This document shows positions 39,401 through 48,385 of a stretch of 64,000 bases of DNA, in pieces. The notes beneath the pieces were generated by a model that saw only the letters and a list, made by a program, of their open reading frames with translations, did not search any database and was not told where the DNA came from. The first letter of the stretch is position 1. Each line of letters opens with the position of its first letter. The position numbers and the translations under genes were made by a program. The stretch is from Symbiodinium natans (lineage: Eukaryota; Sar; Dinophyceae; Suessiales; Symbiodiniaceae), in the NCBI GenBank assembly GCA_905221605.1, contig CAJNDS010002535.1, positions 350,001-414,000 on the forward strand, written 5' to 3'.

Positions 39401-41071
39401 CAGTTCAACGAAGGACTTAACCTCTGGCAACTCCCACCAATTGAAACCGACGTGCACATGACCACCCACCGACGCAGCAGTTGCAGGCATTCCAGGACAT
39501 TCAAGTGCTACATAGATTGGGCTTCCCCACGAAGGCGGAGACGCATCCCCTAACACCGAACTAGCTGCACGCAGATTGTCCGCAGCCCTTCTCAGAGCCC
39601 ACTCGGCTAACTGCCTAGGATCCTTGATGCCCGCAGGCAACTCGTACATCTCTCCCTCAGACTCGTTATCCTGTCGACTGTCATCGACCCCATCCAGGCT
39701 CGGTCCCGCCTCGAGTGCCAAAGAATCTGAAGCAGCCTGAGCTACCATATACAGTAACATGGCCCTAAGCCACAAAGTATTTTCTTGGACAGCTTGCCTT
39801 GCCATCTCCCCGTCATTCCAAAGACAATCCCAACCTTGTCCACCCTCAGCATCGCTGCGCTTTGGGAAGGTATCGCTAGGAATCGCTCCAATTATGCCCC
39901 CAATGGCTCCAGACTCCGCCCATCTCAAAAGCTGCCAAAACACGCTATCATCCTCAAGGTCGCTCCCAAACCCCTTTCCAACTTCAACGACACGGCCCAA
40001 CCCCTTAAGCTTAGGCCCCGTCGCAAACAGTCGCACCAGAACATGACCCCTAGGCCCCTTAGCAATGCTTCTTCGAAACCTGCGGTTCCATTTGCCTGCA
40101 CAAGCACTCGCTAGCCCATCCTCGCAGGAAGCCTTGCAAGCCCTATCAATGCAGACAGTCGGCAACGATGGAAAAACGGCACTCAGGAAGAACTTCAAAT
40201 CAGTGCACTCTACGCGGCCAACCAGCTTCACACGAGATGCTAGCCACTGTCGAGCATTTTCCTTACAAAGGCCCTTCGGAAGATCACACTGACCCGACCC
40301 ATCGACAGCCCTGATCCCTGGGTTCTCCTTCCTAGCTTCGTACTCTTCCAACAACCGAAGACCATCTTCCCTAGAAATAAGAGGACAGCCCTTCACCACC
40401 TTAACGTCTAGCCTTGATCCCGAGGCTTTCTTGATCTTACATCCTCGCTTGCGCCAAGAGATTTCATATCCGAGCTCTACCAGATAACCAGCCGGGAGAA
40501 TCAGCTGACAAGGCGAGGAGCTCAGCAGAGTACCCGAACCATTAACGTGAAGGTCTGCACCCCCCGAAGCTAGGTCAACCTTGATCGCCCTTGCCTTCTC
40601 TATCTCCCCCGGCTGCGCTTGCCGCAGAGCGTTTGTCGCCCCTGAATCTATAAGAGCATAGCGAGCATCCGAAGCCGAAGCGATTGCTGCAATCACCCAA
40701 GCTGGATCTATCCCGAAATCCGACGCCCTAACAGCCTTTAGCGTTACGCCTTTGAGGATCTTTGCGGCTTCAGCGATCAATGCTTCGGACGCAGCGTTCG
40801 AAGTCACATCCACAGTTCCCGATGCATTTTGAGCCTTCGAACCAGGCGGCGGAGACTCTTCAGTCACCCCTTTTGCCTGTGCAGGCGCCTTTGCCTTGGC
40901 CTTTGGGTTAGGGGCACCCTTGGAAGCAGATGAAGGAGAGGAAGCCTTAGAAGATGCATCAACCGGAACCTGCCTTTGCTCAGCAGGAACCAAAGGACAA
41001 TCAGGCCTGTAATGACCCTTCTGACCACAAGCTAGGCACCTACCCTGCTTCCTAGCCTCTGGCCGATCATG
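36293..41071 (-). CDS. Pol, proximal part: zinc knuckle, protease, integrase, oxygenase-like domain
   Basis: The open frame runs from 41071 just after TAA to 36293; residue numbers count from the TTG at 40993. A CCHC zinc knuckle (CLACGQKGHYRPDC) lies at 41038-40997. Aspartic protease: ALIDSGATNAL, Asp116. Integrase: zinc motif His632, His637, Cys644, Cys647; catalytic Asp671 (SMDIAGPF), Asp843 (HADRAQE) and Glu878 (NKAEL). The second pair is 34 residues apart, but the first pair is 172 apart because of a Ser/Glu-rich insertion. A GKYLGQ-type C-terminal integrase segment lies near 955-990. Residues about 1135-1340 contain PMHRDTRN (His1235, Asp1237), GGGLWIEG and KWHTSEPWCGGDRW (His1300, Arg1310), the HxD...H...R signature of 2-oxoglutarate/Fe(II) oxygenases. 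The frame ends in TVSIGEARQELSMWIPSARK, where the next frame takes over at 36473-36430. Confidence 0.92.
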   Translation of the reverse strand, partial: HDRPEARKQGRCLACGQKGHYRPDCPLVPAEQRQVPVDASSKASSPSSASKGAPNPKAKAKAPAQAKGVTEESPPPGSKAQNASGTVDVTSNAASEALIAEAAKILKGVTLKAVRASDFGIDPAWVIAAIASASDARYALIDSGATNALRQAQPGEIEKARAIKVDLASGGADLHVNGSGTLLSSSPCQLILPAGYLVELGYEISWRKRGCKIKKASGSRLDVKVVKGCPLISREDGLRLLEEYEARKENPGIRAVDGSGQCDLPKGLCKENARQWLASRVKLVGRVECTDLKFFLSAVFPSLPTVCIDRACKASCEDGLASACAGKWNRRFRRSIAKGPRGHVLVRLFATGPKLKGLGRVVEVGKGFGSDLEDDSVFWQLLRWAESGAIGGIIGAIPSDTFPKRSDAEGGQGWDCLWNDGEMARQAVQENTLWLRAMLLYMVAQAASDSLALEAGPSLDGVDDSRQDNESEGEMYELPAGIKDPRQLAEWALRRAADNLRAASSVLGDASPPSWGSPIYVALECPGMPATAASVGGHVHVGFNWWELPEVKSFVELYGLREASFHYSAIGSGYRGPGTVATSSWFLFEELEARWMPSEAQGVCTEMVPARDRWSTGLKARILGAWGAWASELEKGDEVKERGILLAKLSEEESWKRHVENDHIPFRRGCPVCLAAQSRQRSHWRSSCTGTHSVSMDIAGPFVNGRAFDPVASGRDKGKGYRYFLACAYSLPLSTAKDESAGKQSASSLPSEVSRAEASRSIPLEVPKAADGLESLPSDVLDAGYSPTEAEEEGLVCAVHRRVRGKRAEDPDPPDEESVVEVPAPERVRTLFMGVPLRSKKGKEVLLQVQGLVNKLEATGFPVHRYHADRAQELRSASLVQWLRDKGIHATWTAGESPAGNKAELAVQGIKGATRKLLAIAGLSAEYWPLALQHGVQRFWIQFCADLGVDLSPLIPFGTQLLARRRTRSGYSEQWRSRTLPGKYLGQARDTSGGHLVLVDEGGEPKVLLTNTVHPLAPGHEKPPKPKYRLTQKRSPPFALRRVAALVVPGSTELRAGSVQEVVVAAELSAEGFDPDGASRLTPGGECVMKLAGFAKRVSEGSESRNRGSWVGSGTAQDVTSSEWGRLCEGVESEDESEDLSGSFDLRHSGVLKLSQVGLSKDIMGWLERKVEFGNYGEQECLEILETCVGKLPVAHRSFFKGQGRYAILGLYCQGGFKGVSRFAQDNPLLVRYLNKFVHTDCESHQWTTIYLSHNAFAPMHRDTRNATDQLVWIRALGSFKGGGLWIEGEHDVGPVFKCLPDGTVKTGQVLDIHASSARFQGLKWHTSEPWCGGDRWVIAAYVPRGYESALSEFEGSLKELGFPIEGLTNAAVQTCCFGMDHARVKAHEGFALYPEGVSCESDLDSQIWVKDGTEWEVEFPYEIKDEGWTDRTVASHSNAIRLCRVLSQEISGFNEVEVDFGDSLRLLQNAESERDWYEGLLWDEYLRESVFTVKVLQTDVPLNGDDGSTVAAELFLQTRTVSIGEARQELSMWIPSARKKSLHLKTFTKPCGASKSLKLRSLSRRAIGWYRSQVRLCSPGRPGSARDDLDV
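36865..37590 (-). other. 2-oxoglutarate/Fe(II) oxygenase-like domain within Pol
   Basis: Within Pol: iron-ligand candidates His1235 and Asp1237 (APMHRDTRN), His1300 (LKWHTSEPW), and a 2-oxoglutarate-binding candidate Arg1310 exactly ten residues after the distal His, followed by WVIAAYVPRG. GGGLWIEGE precedes the distal His by a typical distance. The spacing and the H...P...G.R sequence match prolyl-hydroxylase/AlkB-type double-stranded beta-helix enzymes. The target (nucleic acid or protein) cannot be told. Confidence 0.7.
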
Positions 41072-43527
41072 TTAAAAATGCACGAATCCCCAAACTTACA
41101 ACCCGTGGCGTCAGAGAACCTCGTACACGAACCTTGGCCAGCTCCCTCCTTGGCTTTCCCCTTCCCTTTCCCTTTTGACTTACCTCCCTCAGGACCCCCC
41201 TGATCAGGCACCACAGCTGCGGACACCGAGGGACCCTTAGGTGGAACCGGCGCTTCCTTATCCTTAGCCTGAGGAGCAACAGCAGCAGCTCTATGTCTAT
41301 TTGCTACCCCGTCCACAACAAGCGAAGCCGCCTCACACTCTGCCTGGATTAGCCTCACCAACTGGACCACCCCGGGGACGGTGGGATTGTAGTCCAAACC
41401 CGACCTATGTCGAAAGGCGTTGACTCTAAACCCAATCATAGGAGCCCCGCCCAAGAGAGAGACAGTGGAGGCATCTATCCCTTTCACTAAGAGGGAAGGG
41501 TCCGGTAGCGTTGCCCCAATTTCCTTTGCCCTAGTAAGGTTTTGACCCCACCTTCTTAGCCCAGATACCGCATCTTTGTGGTTTTTAAACACCTCAGGAT
41601 TGACTAGCTGAGACAACAAATGCGCCCTCTCACTGGCCCCGCCCGGCTGATAGATGCACATGACCCGGAAAAGTATCGATGAGGTGGTCAACCACCTGTT
41701 TGTTATGACATCTTCCTTCAGGTTCGCAGGCAAACTTGCCAGAAGCAGAGTAACCGCCCTACTCTCAACACGCTGGAACAAAACCGAATCAAAAGGAGCA
41801 ACCACCATACCCGGATCCAGCCCTAAACGCCCAAGAGGATCAGCCGTCAACCACTGATTGTACCACTTTGTTGCCGCAACCTCGACACAGTTGAACCAAA
41901 CATCAGCGCTGGGGGACAAGCCCTGAAAGATCTGCCTCACTTGGGCCAACCAGTTGCCACAAACCACCGCTGAACAAGTTAGATCTGCAGACACCAGCTT
42001 AGGTAGCTCCTGGATGTACTTGGCGGGTTCCTCTGGCCTATTCCCTGACGCTGGAGCCCCGACATCACCGATACCAAGCCCCAATCTTCCACCCAGACTC
42101 CCCTCACCGACAGGGTGATCTTCCAACCGCTGCACCCCGAGTCCCCCACCCATCCCGATGGGAACACTAGGCTGCCGCGGCGAAAGCGGCGGCGGTCCAG
42201 GCGGAGGCCGAATAACCGTGCCCCCAGGAGATACAGGATATCCTTCATGATCGAAACCTCTACCAGAATTAATCCCTCCTGACCTAGGCGTGTGATATCC
42301 AGACTCTTCCTGCCACCCAGAACCCGCTACCGCAACCCCAGCAAACTGCCTCATAGTCTGAGTTCCTGGAGCCCGTTGAGGATTTGGGACTTGACGCTGA
42401 ACAACTACCTCCCAATTCGGCAAAGCAACATCTTGAGGACACCCACAGCTCACAGGTGGAGACACCCCCGAAGCCTCAAACCGATGCTGATCCATGAAGG
42501 AATGACCCTCTAGCGGTTGTGTCATTGTTGTAGGTCCTTGGGGCCTTGCTCGCAAAGAAGACTGCTGCTGCCCAGAAGCGACTGACGACCCTAAACCATC
42601 CGGCCCCGATACACCAACCGACGTACAATCAACCCTTATGTCAGGACCTGGGAAATCCATCGCACTAACGGTTGCACACTGTACATTGACACTACGGTGA
42701 TCTGGGGCCATCATGAATTCAGAAGCTCCACGTCCTACTGCAAACGAAGCTGGCGACATCCATGGCGCAAGTTCCTGTGGAGTTCCGGCACTGTGCCATG
42801 AAGATTGTGACTCGACTTGCTCAAGCCTTCGTTTCAGCGCACGGTTCTCCTCAATCACCTGTTCCAGCAAGTACTCGATCCTACTTCCCGGCTCAGTGGC
42901 AGGGATCAACTCTCGTTGATCGTCACCCTCTGGTCTCCCTCTGTCACTTTGAGACACATGAACACGCTGCTCAGCTCCCAAAATGTCCTGAACCTGAGCG
43001 TCACAATCTTTCACCCCAGAGCCAGATCCGTCCGCGCCTGCCAAATTCAGCCCAACAGCTTCCCCATTCCTTTCAGGAGAAGTCACGCTGCCGGACGTCT
43101 CAACTCTGGCCACGCGTGGAGCCATCCCTGCACTCCTCAGAGGTCCAAGTGATGTCGCGTAGTTCGGTTCCAAGCTCGCGTCTCGGTACGTATCACCCAA
43201 GGCCGCCTCGTTGACCTCAGGACAAAGCCGGCTGGCATCATCATCCAGTGTGTTCGGCCTTGTTCTCTTCAAAGCAACTTCCGCCTTGACCTTTTCGCTA
43301 TGAAAAGGGCTTGCTATCGGGAGACGTGTGCTCTCTAAGCATTCGGCAGCTTCTCCCGATTCTAACATACCAGGTGATGCATCACCTGACCACGTAGCTC
43401 CTCCAGGATTAGCCGCACTAGCGAATCCCTGGCTCAAGGCTGCTTCATAGTTGTAATCTTGCGGTACACTTCTTTCCTCCTGCTCATCTGCCACGCCCGC
43501 CCTTCTTCTTCGGGCCAGCTCTTCCAT
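41032..43527 (-). CDS. Gag polyprotein of the Copia element
   Basis: 831 residues from ATG at 43527. The basic N-terminus (MEELARRRRAG) is followed by a disordered Ser/Glu/Gly-rich region and a short coiled coil at 216-241 (RIEYLLEQVIEENRALKRRL). A Pro-rich linker precedes the capsid-like core at about 504-745 (KYIQELPKLV ... LLLASLPANLKEDVI ... GGASERAHLLSQLV), similar to Gag of other dinoflagellate Copia elements. A Lys/Gly-rich stretch follows, then a zinc finger, CTRFSDATGCKFGDSCIFN. The final His of a C-x8-C-x5-C-x3-H finger is found only in the -1 frame at 41071-41069. The annotated C-terminus (MIGQRLGSRVGA) is therefore probably an out-of-frame tail. Confidence 0.92.
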   Translation of the reverse strand: MEELARRRRAGVADEQEERSVPQDYNYEAALSQGFASAANPGGATWSGDASPGMLESGEAAECLESTRLPIASPFHSEKVKAEVALKRTRPNTLDDDASRLCPEVNEAALGDTYRDASLEPNYATSLGPLRSAGMAPRVARVETSGSVTSPERNGEAVGLNLAGADGSGSGVKDCDAQVQDILGAEQRVHVSQSDRGRPEGDDQRELIPATEPGSRIEYLLEQVIEENRALKRRLEQVESQSSWHSAGTPQELAPWMSPASFAVGRGASEFMMAPDHRSVNVQCATVSAMDFPGPDIRVDCTSVGVSGPDGLGSSVASGQQQSSLRARPQGPTTMTQPLEGHSFMDQHRFEASGVSPPVSCGCPQDVALPNWEVVVQRQVPNPQRAPGTQTMRQFAGVAVAGSGWQEESGYHTPRSGGINSGRGFDHEGYPVSPGGTVIRPPPGPPPLSPRQPSVPIGMGGGLGVQRLEDHPVGEGSLGGRLGLGIGDVGAPASGNRPEEPAKYIQELPKLVSADLTCSAVVCGNWLAQVRQIFQGLSPSADVWFNCVEVAATKWYNQWLTADPLGRLGLDPGMVVAPFDSVLFQRVESRAVTLLLASLPANLKEDVITNRWLTTSSILFRVMCIYQPGGASERAHLLSQLVNPEVFKNHKDAVSGLRRWGQNLTRAKEIGATLPDPSLLVKGIDASTVSLLGGAPMIGFRVNAFRHRSGLDYNPTVPGVVQLVRLIQAECEAASLVVDGVANRHRAAAVAPQAKDKEAPVPPKGPSVSAAVVPDQGGPEGGKSKGKGKGKAKEGAGQGSCTRFSDATGCKFGDSCIFNMIGQRLGSRVGA
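41069..41076 (-). other. Gag/Pol frame offset (-1) inside a CCCH zinc finger
   Basis: Reading AAC and then stepping back one base into CAT supplies the missing finger His and enters the Pol frame just past the TAA at 41074-41072. This is either a one-base deletion (or sequencing error) in a former continuous frame or a -1 recoding site. The local ATTTTTAAC is not a standard X XXY YYZ heptamer. Confidence 0.7.
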
Positions 43528-43601
43528 GGCTCAATGACTACGGAGGTTTGCACTAAAGAACCCAACCAAACTAGCCCAAGAGCAACCTACGGCTGATAAC
43601 C
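43528..43601 (-). promoter_or_regulatory. Primer-binding site and 5' leader
   Basis: Directly after the 5' LTR the element's strand reads GGTTATCAGCCGTAGGTTGC, resembling the initiator-Met-type Copia primer site (TGGTATCAGAGC) but not identical. The tRNA primer is not certain. The leader before the Gag ATG is only 74 nt. Confidence 0.5.
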
Positions 43602-43826
43602 TACGTAAATAGGGTGTCTAAATATCCGGTAGATGGAGGTTTTGCTTAATGCACCACCTAGAATGAAGTCCCTGGGACCCAAATACGTAAATAATGCAAC
43701 CAAGATGCGAAGATTGTGCTTAAGACCCTCAAGACGACAGGCCCACCGCTCCAGCCTTTTCGATCAAAAACAGCCTCAGCGTCCATGTGTCATCCTTGCG
43801 CAGGGGCCAATGCCTAGCTTCACGCA
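43602..43826 (-). repeat. 5' LTR of the Copia element
   Basis: 225 bp, identical to 31985-32209. It contains the promoter and polyadenylation signals in principle, but no TATA or AATAAA motif stands out on the element's strand. Confidence 0.95.
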
Positions 43827-43831
43827 ATCAA
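43827..43831. repeat. Target-site duplication, right (ATCAA)
   Basis: Matches 31980-31984. Confidence 0.9.
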
Positions 43832-44204
43832 TCATAAAGCCTTAAACCTGGGAAACGACTTTGGGGACGGCACCTCCCCCCCCCCTCCCCCCCCCCGCTT
43901 GCGGCTTCTCGGAATTGGAACTTTTTTTTTCGTACCACAGGAGCAACTCCAGAGCCTAAATCCTAAATTGGAGAACTTACCAGAAGCCACCTCCCCACTC
44001 TTTCTCTAAGGATCCATGTGCAGTTACAGTCTTTACCTAGATTCCTATGTAGTAGCTTTGGGGCCCAAGTATATACTGTGCAGGTACATGAAGTAGAGTT
44101 TGTTTTTCCTGTACCCCCAAAAGGACACCCAATATATGCACTCACCAATATTAGCAAGAAACTTACATACACTCACCAATAACAGTAATTATAACCCCAA
44201 GCCC
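43832..44204. other. Non-coding flank of the retroelement
   Basis: C-rich tract at 43876-43898 and an ACACTCACCAATATTAG-type dispersed repeat at 44086-44190, related to 9795-9890. No gene. Confidence 0.6.
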
Positions 44205-44462
44205 CAAACCCTAAGCCCTAAGCCCTAAACCCTAAACCCTAAGCCCTAAACCCTAAACCCTAAACCCTAAACCCTAATTCACATGGATCCTTAGGTCTTG
44301 CATGCCAGTGGCACGAGCGAGAGTGCGGTTTCGCAGGCGGCGCTGCGACTACAGGCCTGATCTTTCGGCTTTTTAGGGTTTAGGGTTTAGGGTTTAGGGT
44401 TTAGGGTTTAGGGTTTAGGGTTTAGGGTTTAGGGTTTAGGGTTTAGGGTTTAGGGTTTAGGG
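44205..44462. repeat. Convergent CCCTAAA / TTTAGGG pair around an island
   Basis: CCCTAAA/CCCTAAG at 44205-44276 and about 13 TTTAGGG at 44372-44462. The island 44285-44368 is open on the minus strand (RSAACETALSLVPLACKT, a PPR-like helix) after a GGCCTGTAG acceptor. Exon status uncertain. Confidence 0.8.
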
Positions 44463-45320
44463 GATTGACTGGGGCTTCGAATTGGCGAGGCCCTGGGTTT
44501 GCCATCACACAAAAAAACGCATTCGTTGACATAACTCTACCGGGGTTAGGCTTTAGGGCTTCAGGGCTTCAGGGCCTCAGGGCTTAGGGTTTTAGGGTTT
44601 CGGTTTAGGGTTTAGGGTTTAGGGTTTAGGGCTTAGCTGTAGGGTATCCGCAAGGAACACTAGGGCTCGGATTAGGGGGCGTGTTGAGGCTACGGCCCAA
44701 ATCAAGAGAGAAGAAGCTCGAGAGAGGGTATAGGATTTAGGGTTTAGGCTTTAGGGCTTAAGGGAAAGCGAAACGACTCGCAAAAGTTTTTTTGTTTTTT
44801 TGTGGGGGGGGGGGGGGGGCCTGGTTCAACGTAGAGTTCCTGGGAAGCTGTAGGCTAGGCAGGAATGTACGGAAATCTGAGGACTGGAAACACCCGGGTT
44901 TAGGGTTTAGGTTTAGATCGGGTTCTCTAGGGGCACAAAGTAACTTACTAAGTCAGAAGAGCTTCCAAGTTAGGAGCCATCCCTCTCTGGAGCCCACACC
45001 GTAAGCGCAGCGTTGAGGCATACCACGTCGGGAGTGACCTCGAGTGAAGGGACTCTGACGAAACTTAGGGGGGTTTAGGAACCCTAAACCCTAACCCTAA
45101 ACCCTAAACCCTAAACCCTAAACCCTAAACCCTAAACCCTAAACCCTAAACCCTAAACCCTTAGGGTTTAGGGCTCAGGGTTTCGGGCTTAGGGTTTAGG
45201 GACCCTAGGCTCCTCAGGAAGGCCATGGCTCACACAACGTGAAGGAACCCTGAGGAACCCTAAGAGCCCAATACCCCTTAAGGAAAAAAACCTTAGGGTT
45301 TAGGGTTTAGGGTTTAGGGT

Positions 45321-45366
<46 letters not shown>

Positions 45367-46761
45367 GGCTTAGGGCTTAGGGCATAGGGAAGGTTTAGGG
45401 TTTAGGGCTTAGGGCTAAATCATATCCAGGATCCCTATACATGAAGGTATATTCCTGAATTGGGAACTACGCCTCAAATCAGACTAGGATCCCTAGAATC
45501 CTAGAAGTCCGTACAGCTTACTCGAATAGAAGGAATCTTCCGTAAGTCGTATTGAGGTTGCCTAACTTCCCGAGAGTTCATTGAGGACTTTTCCTGTACT
45601 CACACTGAGGAGGCCTAGATCCCTATAACTAGGGGATAGGATTCGGGGGACCCTTGGGGATATAGACCCTCTTAAATAAGGTCCCTGTTTAAGATTGCCA
45701 GAAGAGGGTTCAGAAGGGGTTCCCTTTTAAGGGTCCCCCTTATCCTACCTAGGAACGAAGGGATGCTGGAGTCTCTGGGAACGGAACCTGGCAGACATTC
45801 CACGCCATGGCACCCTGTTGGCTCTGCAACCTTTCGAGGCCTAACCCAAAAGGGCCCCATGTTGTCCCTAAACCATAAGCCCCGGCCCATGTTATCCCTA
45901 AACCATAAGCCCTAAGCCCTAAACCCCTTAAGCCCGAAACTGCCTAAACCCCTTGAGCCCTTTATCCTACATTTGCTTCCACAGCCGGTCTTGATTGCCA
46001 ACTGAGGCCGCTGCTGAAAGTAAGCTTAGCTCATTCAGCTGCAAGAGGGCCTGGTTTGGGGTTAGTTGGGGTTTGGGGTTTACGGTCTCAGGTCAGAGTC
46101 TAGGGCTTAGGGTTCAATTGACAGCTGCTTTCCGGCCCCCTGTCTTCTGCGGTTTGGAGCTTAGTGCCTACCACATTGGGCAATTGTTTAGGGCTTAGGG
46201 CTTAAGGTTAAGGTTTAGGGTTGCCGAAGAGGCAGAATACTAGTTACATAGTCTCTCGTTTGGGGTCCAAGAATTAGGTCTGCGGTTAAGGGTTCAGGGT
46301 TTGGGGTTGCATTCTTGCTTTGGCGGTACACCCCGTAAACCCTCAACCCTATATACTTCTCCGACCTGTGAAAGCCTACGCAAGTCCCGAACACTCGGCC
46401 TGCTGCCAGCGAGTGGCGTTGGCCTTGGCACGAACAGGCTGGTTCAGTTCGTAGCAAAGGGGGTTCGCTAGGAAGGGTCTTCAATAGGGCTTAAGGCTTA
46501 GGGTTCTTGGATTCAGATAAAGAAGGTTCAGGAGTCAGGGTTTAGGGCTATATGGGTGCCCAGCATATCTTTGCTCCCTGGAAGGTTCAAAAGCTCCTTG
46601 CCTAGAGCCCGTGAATGTAACTAGCACCCAAAGCAAGGCGTCAACCGAGTCGTCCCTAAACCCTCAACCTTAAACACTCAACCCACATCATCCCTATGAG
46701 AAGGACTGCTAGTATAAGGGGGAACATCCCAAGTTTAGGCCCCAAACATGTCCAGGCTAGC
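44463..46761. other. Arrays, G tract and unique sequence without a recognised gene
   Basis: G tract at 44802-44819. Half of a TACTTGGAAG element at 44943-44972. CCCTAAA at 45080-45165 abutting TTTAGGG. (TTGAGGG)7 at 45318-45367. A partial GGGATGTTCCCCC-family element at 46690-46730. The sequence CCATGTTGTCCCTAAACCATAAGCC is nearly repeated at 45858-45915. Open frames at 45672-45890 and 46215-46484 (-) show no domain. Confidence 0.5.
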
Positions 46762-46821
46762 TGCAAGGGCACCCATGAGCGTCGTGAACGTCACCGGTGT
46801 CGGCGGGCAGCCGTGTGCCTG
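46762..46821 (-). CDS. PPR micro-exon (60 nt)
   Basis: Minus strand: after GATCGCTAAG exactly 20 codons read QAHGCPPTPVTFTTLMGALA, then a GC donor (GCA/GCTAGC). The P..VTFTTLM.AL core is the first helix of a pentatricopeptide repeat. Phase 0 at both ends, as in the neighbouring PPR exons. Confidence 0.7.
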
Positions 46822-47089
46822 CTTAGCGATCAACTGTTCAACCCTTCGCCCTAAACTCTCAACCCGAAAGCCCTAAACCCTAAACCATAAGCACTTGAAC
46901 TCCTAAAATCCTGAACCCAGAACCTCAAAACCTTGAACACTAAACCCCTAACCCTTAATCCCTAAACCCAGAGAAGTTTGGAAAACCCTTAACTTAAACC
47001 CAAATCCCTAAAACCCTCAACCCCAACCCCTAAACCCAAAACCCTCAACCCTGAACCCTAAATCCTGAACTCTAAACCCACAACCCCGA

Positions 47090-47260
47090 AACCCAAAACC
47101 CTAAAACCCTAAAACCCCAAAACCCCAAAACCCGAAAACCCTAAAACCCTAAAGCCCTAAAACCCTAAAACCCTAAAACCCCAAAACCCTAAAACCCTAA
47201 AACCCTAAAACCCTACGACCCTAGAACCCGAAAACCCTAAAACCCCAAAACCCTAAGGCA
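47090..47260. repeat. (CCCTAAAA) octamer array
   Basis: CCCTAAAA, CCCCAAAA and CCCGAAAA octamers, about 20 units. Confidence 0.95.
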
Positions 47261-47629
47261 CGGATCGGAAGCCATCCCAATCCTCACTGTCAAAAAGCAA
47301 AGGCCGATGTGCGCGCGTGGTCGGAAGAAGCCGAAGAGACTGGGTGGTAGATTTTGCCGTTGGCCGATGCACGCTTTACCTTTCCTTTGCCTGTCTAAAC
47401 GGAACTTCAATTTTGCCTAGCCATTCTCGGCGAGCATATCCACCCCCTGCCCGTAGCCCCAAACTACCGCCAGAATCTCCCAGGAGTACCTGGATCAAGG
47501 GCCAAATCAATCGCCCAAGCTAAAGGTAAGTGCCGCCCAAAGATAAGGCTGCGTTACACGCAAAGCAATGGCGGACAATTCTCCCAAAGAACCCCCCGCC
47601 CTAAACCCTAAAGCCTAAGCCCTAAACCC
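47261..47629. other. Unique sequence, no gene recognised
   Basis: The open + frame 47317-47523 has no domain. GC-rich but not bounded by clear splice sites. Confidence 0.4.
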
Positions 47630-48031
47630 TAAACTCGAAATCCTGCCTGAAGCTTCCGTTGCGAAAGGAATCTGGTTCCCAGAACGGATCTTCTCCAGCT
47701 TCTCTGGTGGTGGGGCGCTGCTGCTGTAGGTCAACCCCAGTTTCCTCAAGACGTAAGAATCTTGCTTACTGAACATACTCCCAATCCAACACGGCGGGGG
47801 AATGGTCTTCATCACCAGAGATCTCAGTGCCTCCTCCTGCACCTCCCCTGGTGTCTCCACCCCTGATGTACTTCTGGGACAGCTTCGCCAGCTCTTGGTG
47901 CAGATTCTCCATGTATGCCAACACGCCCAGAGTGTCCAACTCGTCCTGGTACCTGATTGCTCCACCGGCCAGGCCCAACGTTCCATGTACTCCAGCTCTG
48001 CCTGCCGCGCCCACGGCACGGTGCCTATCAC
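47630..48031 (-). pseudogene. Coding-like region with frame change
   Basis: Two minus-strand frames carry protein-like segments: YQDELDTLGVLAYMENLHQE, LAKLSQKYIRGGD (about 47965-47860), and further on SYVLRKLGLTYSSSAPPPEK, LEKIRSGNQIPFATEAS (about 47765-47640). Upstream, AELEYMERWAWPVEQ is open in the second frame, ending at a possible GTACC donor. Either small introns separate them or a frameshift has broken one gene. No family recognised. It lies between two octamer arrays. Confidence 0.4.
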
Positions 48032-48039
48032 CCGAAAAT

Positions 48040-48235
48040 CCTAAAACCCTAAAACCCGAAAACCCTAAAACCCTAAAACCCCAAAACCCCAAAACCCTAA
48101 AACCCTAAAACCCTGAAACCCTGAAACCCTAAAGCCCTAAAGCCCTACAACCCTAAAACCCTAAAACCCTAAAACCCTAAAACCCTAAAACCCTAAAACC
48201 CTAAAACCCTAAAACCCTAAAACCCTTAACCCCCT
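48040..48235. repeat. (CCCTAAAA) octamer array
   Basis: About 23 octamers with CCCTGAAA, CCCTAAAG and CCCGAAAA variants. Together with 47090-47260 it brackets the coding-like region between them. Confidence 0.96.
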
Positions 48236-48289
48236 AAACACTAAACCCTTAAGCCCCTAAACCTTTAACCCTGAACCCTAAACCCTACT

Positions 48290-48385
48290 TAGTCGCTGAG
48301 TTCATAAGCCCCAAAAAAGCGCACACTTCAGTTCTATAGGGGACTATAGTATCCCAAGAAGTGTAAATTGCACTCACTCAGCTAC
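48290..48385. mobile_element. ~95-bp palindromic element (CTGAGTTCA...CACTCACTCAGC)
   Basis: GTCGCTGAGTTCATAAGCCCC at the left and CACTCACTCAGCTAC at the right. Inner CACACTTCAG and AGAAGTGTAAA. Close relative of 27279-27372. Confidence 0.7.

Larger units (their letters stand above)
31985..43826 (-). mobile_element. Complete Ty1/Copia-type LTR retrotransposon (11.84 kb)
   Basis: Identical LTRs, a 5-bp target duplication and the order Gag, protease, integrase, (oxygenase-like), reverse transcriptase, RNase H define a Pseudoviridae/Copia element. Identical LTRs mean a recent insertion. It is unusually long for Copia because of a long Gag N-terminus, an insertion inside integrase, an oxygenase-like domain and a ~700-residue C-terminal extension. 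Two -1 frame offsets interrupt what would otherwise be one Gag-Pol frame. Confidence 0.95.

Noticed and set aside
41069-41080. Classic slippery heptamer for Gag-Pol -1 frameshifting
   Set aside because: ATTTTTAAC does not fit X XXY YYZ in the Gag frame, and a TAA in the -1 frame just upstream restricts where the shift could occur.
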